Below, piece by piece: positions 61,749-64,000 of a DNA stretch of 64,000 nt; position 1 is the stretch's first letter; each line of letters opens with the position of its first letter. The stretch is from Macrocystis pyrifera (Eukaryota; Sar; Phaeophyceae; Laminariales; Laminariaceae). A program made the translations under genes and the position numbers. The notes below the pieces were generated by a model that worked only from the letters and a program-made list of their open reading frames with translations, did not search any database and was not told where the DNA came from. The stretch is taken from positions 806,001 through 870,000 of the forward strand of contig JASSKH010000041.1 in assembly GCA_031763025.1 (NCBI GenBank). Direction: 5' to 3'.

Positions 61749-62546
61749 TCTTCTGCAGCAGCGCCGTCACTACCGCATGCTGTACTGCTGTAGTATCGAC
61801 ACACCGCACTCAGAGCGTGGGTGCTGCTGGAGGTAGAGCCACAGGACGGGGTCAGAAAGTATGGACGGGCGGTGACCCCGAACGTTCGCAACGCTGACCT
61901 TTCGGCTTAGTGAGGGGGGGGGGGTCGTCCCGTGTGGGCTTCGGGGCACGTATTCGTTTCGACGGTACCAGGTTTCGCTTCCGTTGTGACTGAGTACGTA
62001 TGCGGCATTTTGCATGAATTCGAAGAAAGAGTGCAAACAACAGTGTGCGTGTATGCTCTGGTATTTCTACTCTGTAGGTGCGGTCTGCATGTACCTGTTA
62101 CGTACATTTCTGTCGAGTTCAATTCATGAGTGTATCTACGGTGTGAATACTGCTGCACTCCTCATGCACAGCACAGAGAAAAATATTGTGACGCGACTCC
62201 GCTCCATCTAAACGGAGTCACGCCTTGACGCACTCACAGTAGATGAGTCGACTTCGCCTGATAGGCAACTATGATGGTTCTCAAGGCGCATGGACCACCG
62301 ATTAAGAACCGTGGGCTCAACGGTTTATGGGAGTCCAGAAAAGTAAGAAATGAGTATGTCAACAAACGAAGCGATTGATAGTAACCCGTATAAATAAGAA
62401 ACTTCTGCTGTACTGGTGCCTGGCACGGTTTACGAAAATCAGCTGGCATTTCCACCCAGCAGCCGTAGGAAATCGAGGTTCGGCCACACCTTGGCGCTTC
62501 TCAACCCCTACAATGCAAACATAATACCACACTATTTTCAAGTAGC
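61749..62546. other. Intergenic, nothing recognised
   Basis: No supported frame. A G run of about 11 lies at 61,914-61,924, and a small inverted pair cgactccg-ctccatctaaacggagtc at 62,196-62,219. Confidence 0.35.
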
Positions 62547-62680
62547 TTGTCCCCAAAAACGTAGGGGCAGTTTTGAAGGGATTTTACTTAACTGCTGTAC
62601 CGCTGTACAGAAACCTCATCTGGTATCTGACTCTGATTCCAAGTAATTTGTCCCCAAAACGGGAGTGCGGTCCTAAACCG
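62547..62680. repeat. Two arms related to the 48.7 kb hairpin
   Basis: 62,547-62,592 (cttgtccccaaaaacg ... gaagggattttacttaac) and 62,648-62,680 (tttgtccccaaaacgggag-gcggtcct) both match the right arm of the hairpin at 48,716-48,755. Here they lie in the same orientation rather than as a hairpin. Confidence 0.6.
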
Positions 62681-64000
62681 CGTGCGTCAACAGCAGTAAT
62701 GTGATCCACAGGGTCCACAGATATCAGAGCTTCCTGGCATATATTCGTCATGTGATACTCTGACTAATCTCGGTCTGAAAACGAACTTGGGGGAGCCGAA
62801 ACCAGTGCCACAATAACGCTTCATTCACGAGCAGGTAGTTCTGGAGACGGGCGCATGCTTGATCAGCCGATAAGGCAGAACAACATGTCCCCTTGTTCCT
62901 ATGGTTCTGGAAACATTTCCATTCTGGAAAAAAAGTTTTCCCGAAACTCACCATGTACCAGGTACCACAGACTTAAAAGACTACTGCTGTACCTGGTACT
63001 TAATATGTACTGCTGCTGTAATACTGGTATACCTGGTATGTCATACGCTACAATTACTACTAATAATATGAATGCCCTGCGGATTGCGGGGTACTCATAA
63101 CATGCCCTCCTGGCCTTATGCACAACTGCTGTACGTAGTGTTTCACCAGGTGTATTTCACGCTCTGTATCTGCCAGTACTTCCAAGACTTAAAACAGGTA
63201 TCTCCGTGTCGTATTTCACGCTTACAGCAGTAGTATATTAATACCAGTACATCAGAGTATACGGCGGCACCTGGTACCATGATCACATATCCAGGTATCC
63301 AGGTACCAGACTGATTACCTGTCACCGGTACCTGATACGCACCAGCTATGTCGTATAATACAGGTACGTACGCGTACAGCAAAGTGCCAGTGCGTCGTTA
63401 TGATACAGACACAACGGGCGCACCACAAACTACCATTGTTGTAGAGCACCACTACTACTGCTGTTGAGACGCTGCATACCGCTGTAACTGACCTCAATAC
63501 ACGTTCAGTACACCCCAGACAGCACCATCCAATATCGGAGTGGCAGGTATCAGCAATCAACTACAGGTACCTGGTACAGCAGTAGTTTGTAATACGTACC
63601 ATACGAACCGATACTCTGCAGGTACGAGACTGCTGTAACAGAAGAGAGTCAGCAGGGGCAACTCTGGACTGCGATACCTGGTCTTGCCGACACAAGTCCG
63701 CGCGTGCAATCGTATACAGCTGCCATGCACAATGGTTAGCTTGACGATCAGGGCACACGGACCAAGCGGTCTCGAATCCCGACAACCGCCACTGAGACCT
63801 TCGCCATCGAGAAGCGAAGTCCTTCACAACAACGCGCATAAGCCCACGAAATACACCACAGCGTCGCTCGTGCAAGTAGTGTCAGTAATACAGAGTATCG
63901 ATAGTATCAGTACAGCAGGTACCTACCTACCTGGCAGTGCTTCTACGTCGTATTTGGAAAAAAGGGACGCAGTACATATGCACGAGATTCTCCGCAAATC
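62681..64000. other. Motif-dense non-coding stretch
   Basis: No gene recognised. From 62,940 on it is packed with ggtaccag/ctggtacc and tactgctgta/tacagcagta motifs (for example 62,951-63,040, 63,228-63,330, 63,560-63,585 and 63,910-63,930). Minus-strand frames such as 63,561-63,875 run through the motifs and show no domain. Confidence 0.45.

Noticed and set aside
63700-63800. tRNA-like sequence around ggtctcgaatcccgac
   Set aside because: Only a weak B-box resemblance, with no paired arms on either strand.
1-64000. CRISPR arrays, bacterial operons, rRNA genes
   Set aside because: No regularly spaced identical short repeats, no ribosome-binding-site-led gene runs and no rRNA-like blocks were seen. 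The window is eukaryotic.

Overview
The window looks like a nuclear chromosome segment of an intron-rich alga. The two complete-looking genes have eleven or more exons each, GT-AG introns mostly 200-1,500 bases long, and moderate GC. Between them lie degraded retroelements, foldback elements, tandem repeats and stretches dense in short motifs such as TACTGCTGTA and ACCTGGTA. The gene style and repeat landscape fit a stramenopile, most likely a brown alga of the Ectocarpus kind. That is inference from gene structure and composition, not from a database search.

Layout. 1-2,717 (+): 3' half of a patatin-like lipase gene, including a 25-base microexon. 3,935-6,230: a very old Copia-type fossil. 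7,290-10,763: a broken tyrosine-recombinase (DIRS-like) retroelement with recognisable reverse transcriptase, RNase H and recombinase parts. 11,000-14,900: homopolymer tracts, a ~100-base tandem array and small direct repeats. 14,931-25,091: a Ty3/gypsy cluster. It holds a large broken chromodomain-type element, a ~92-base tandem array in that element's 3' region, a 194-base tandem array, and a second, younger-looking element with 278/279-base LTRs and a 4-base target duplication. Two 73-base LTR-like units also lie in the cluster.

Two host genes fill the middle. A TruA/PUS1-type tRNA pseudouridine synthase is on the plus strand (first coding exon unresolved, stop at 34,279). A long TPR plus IQ-motif protein is on the minus strand (47,896 down to 36,729), with a MITE-like hairpin in its first intron. 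From 48,000 to the end there is little gene content: tRNA-like heads, hairpin and foldback elements, tandem duplications, a 27-base G run, another old Copia fossil (59,806-61,748), and two weak candidate exons (52.4 kb minus, 55.4 kb plus).

The three recognised genes have unrelated jobs (lipid hydrolysis, tRNA modification, calmodulin-linked scaffolding), so there is no operon or cluster logic. I found no convincing new multi-gene system. The most unusual items are the frame-restoring microexon, the 73-base LTR-like units with matching primer-site and polypurine context, the nested tRNA-like foldback at 49.6-50.3 kb, and the recurring short motifs.
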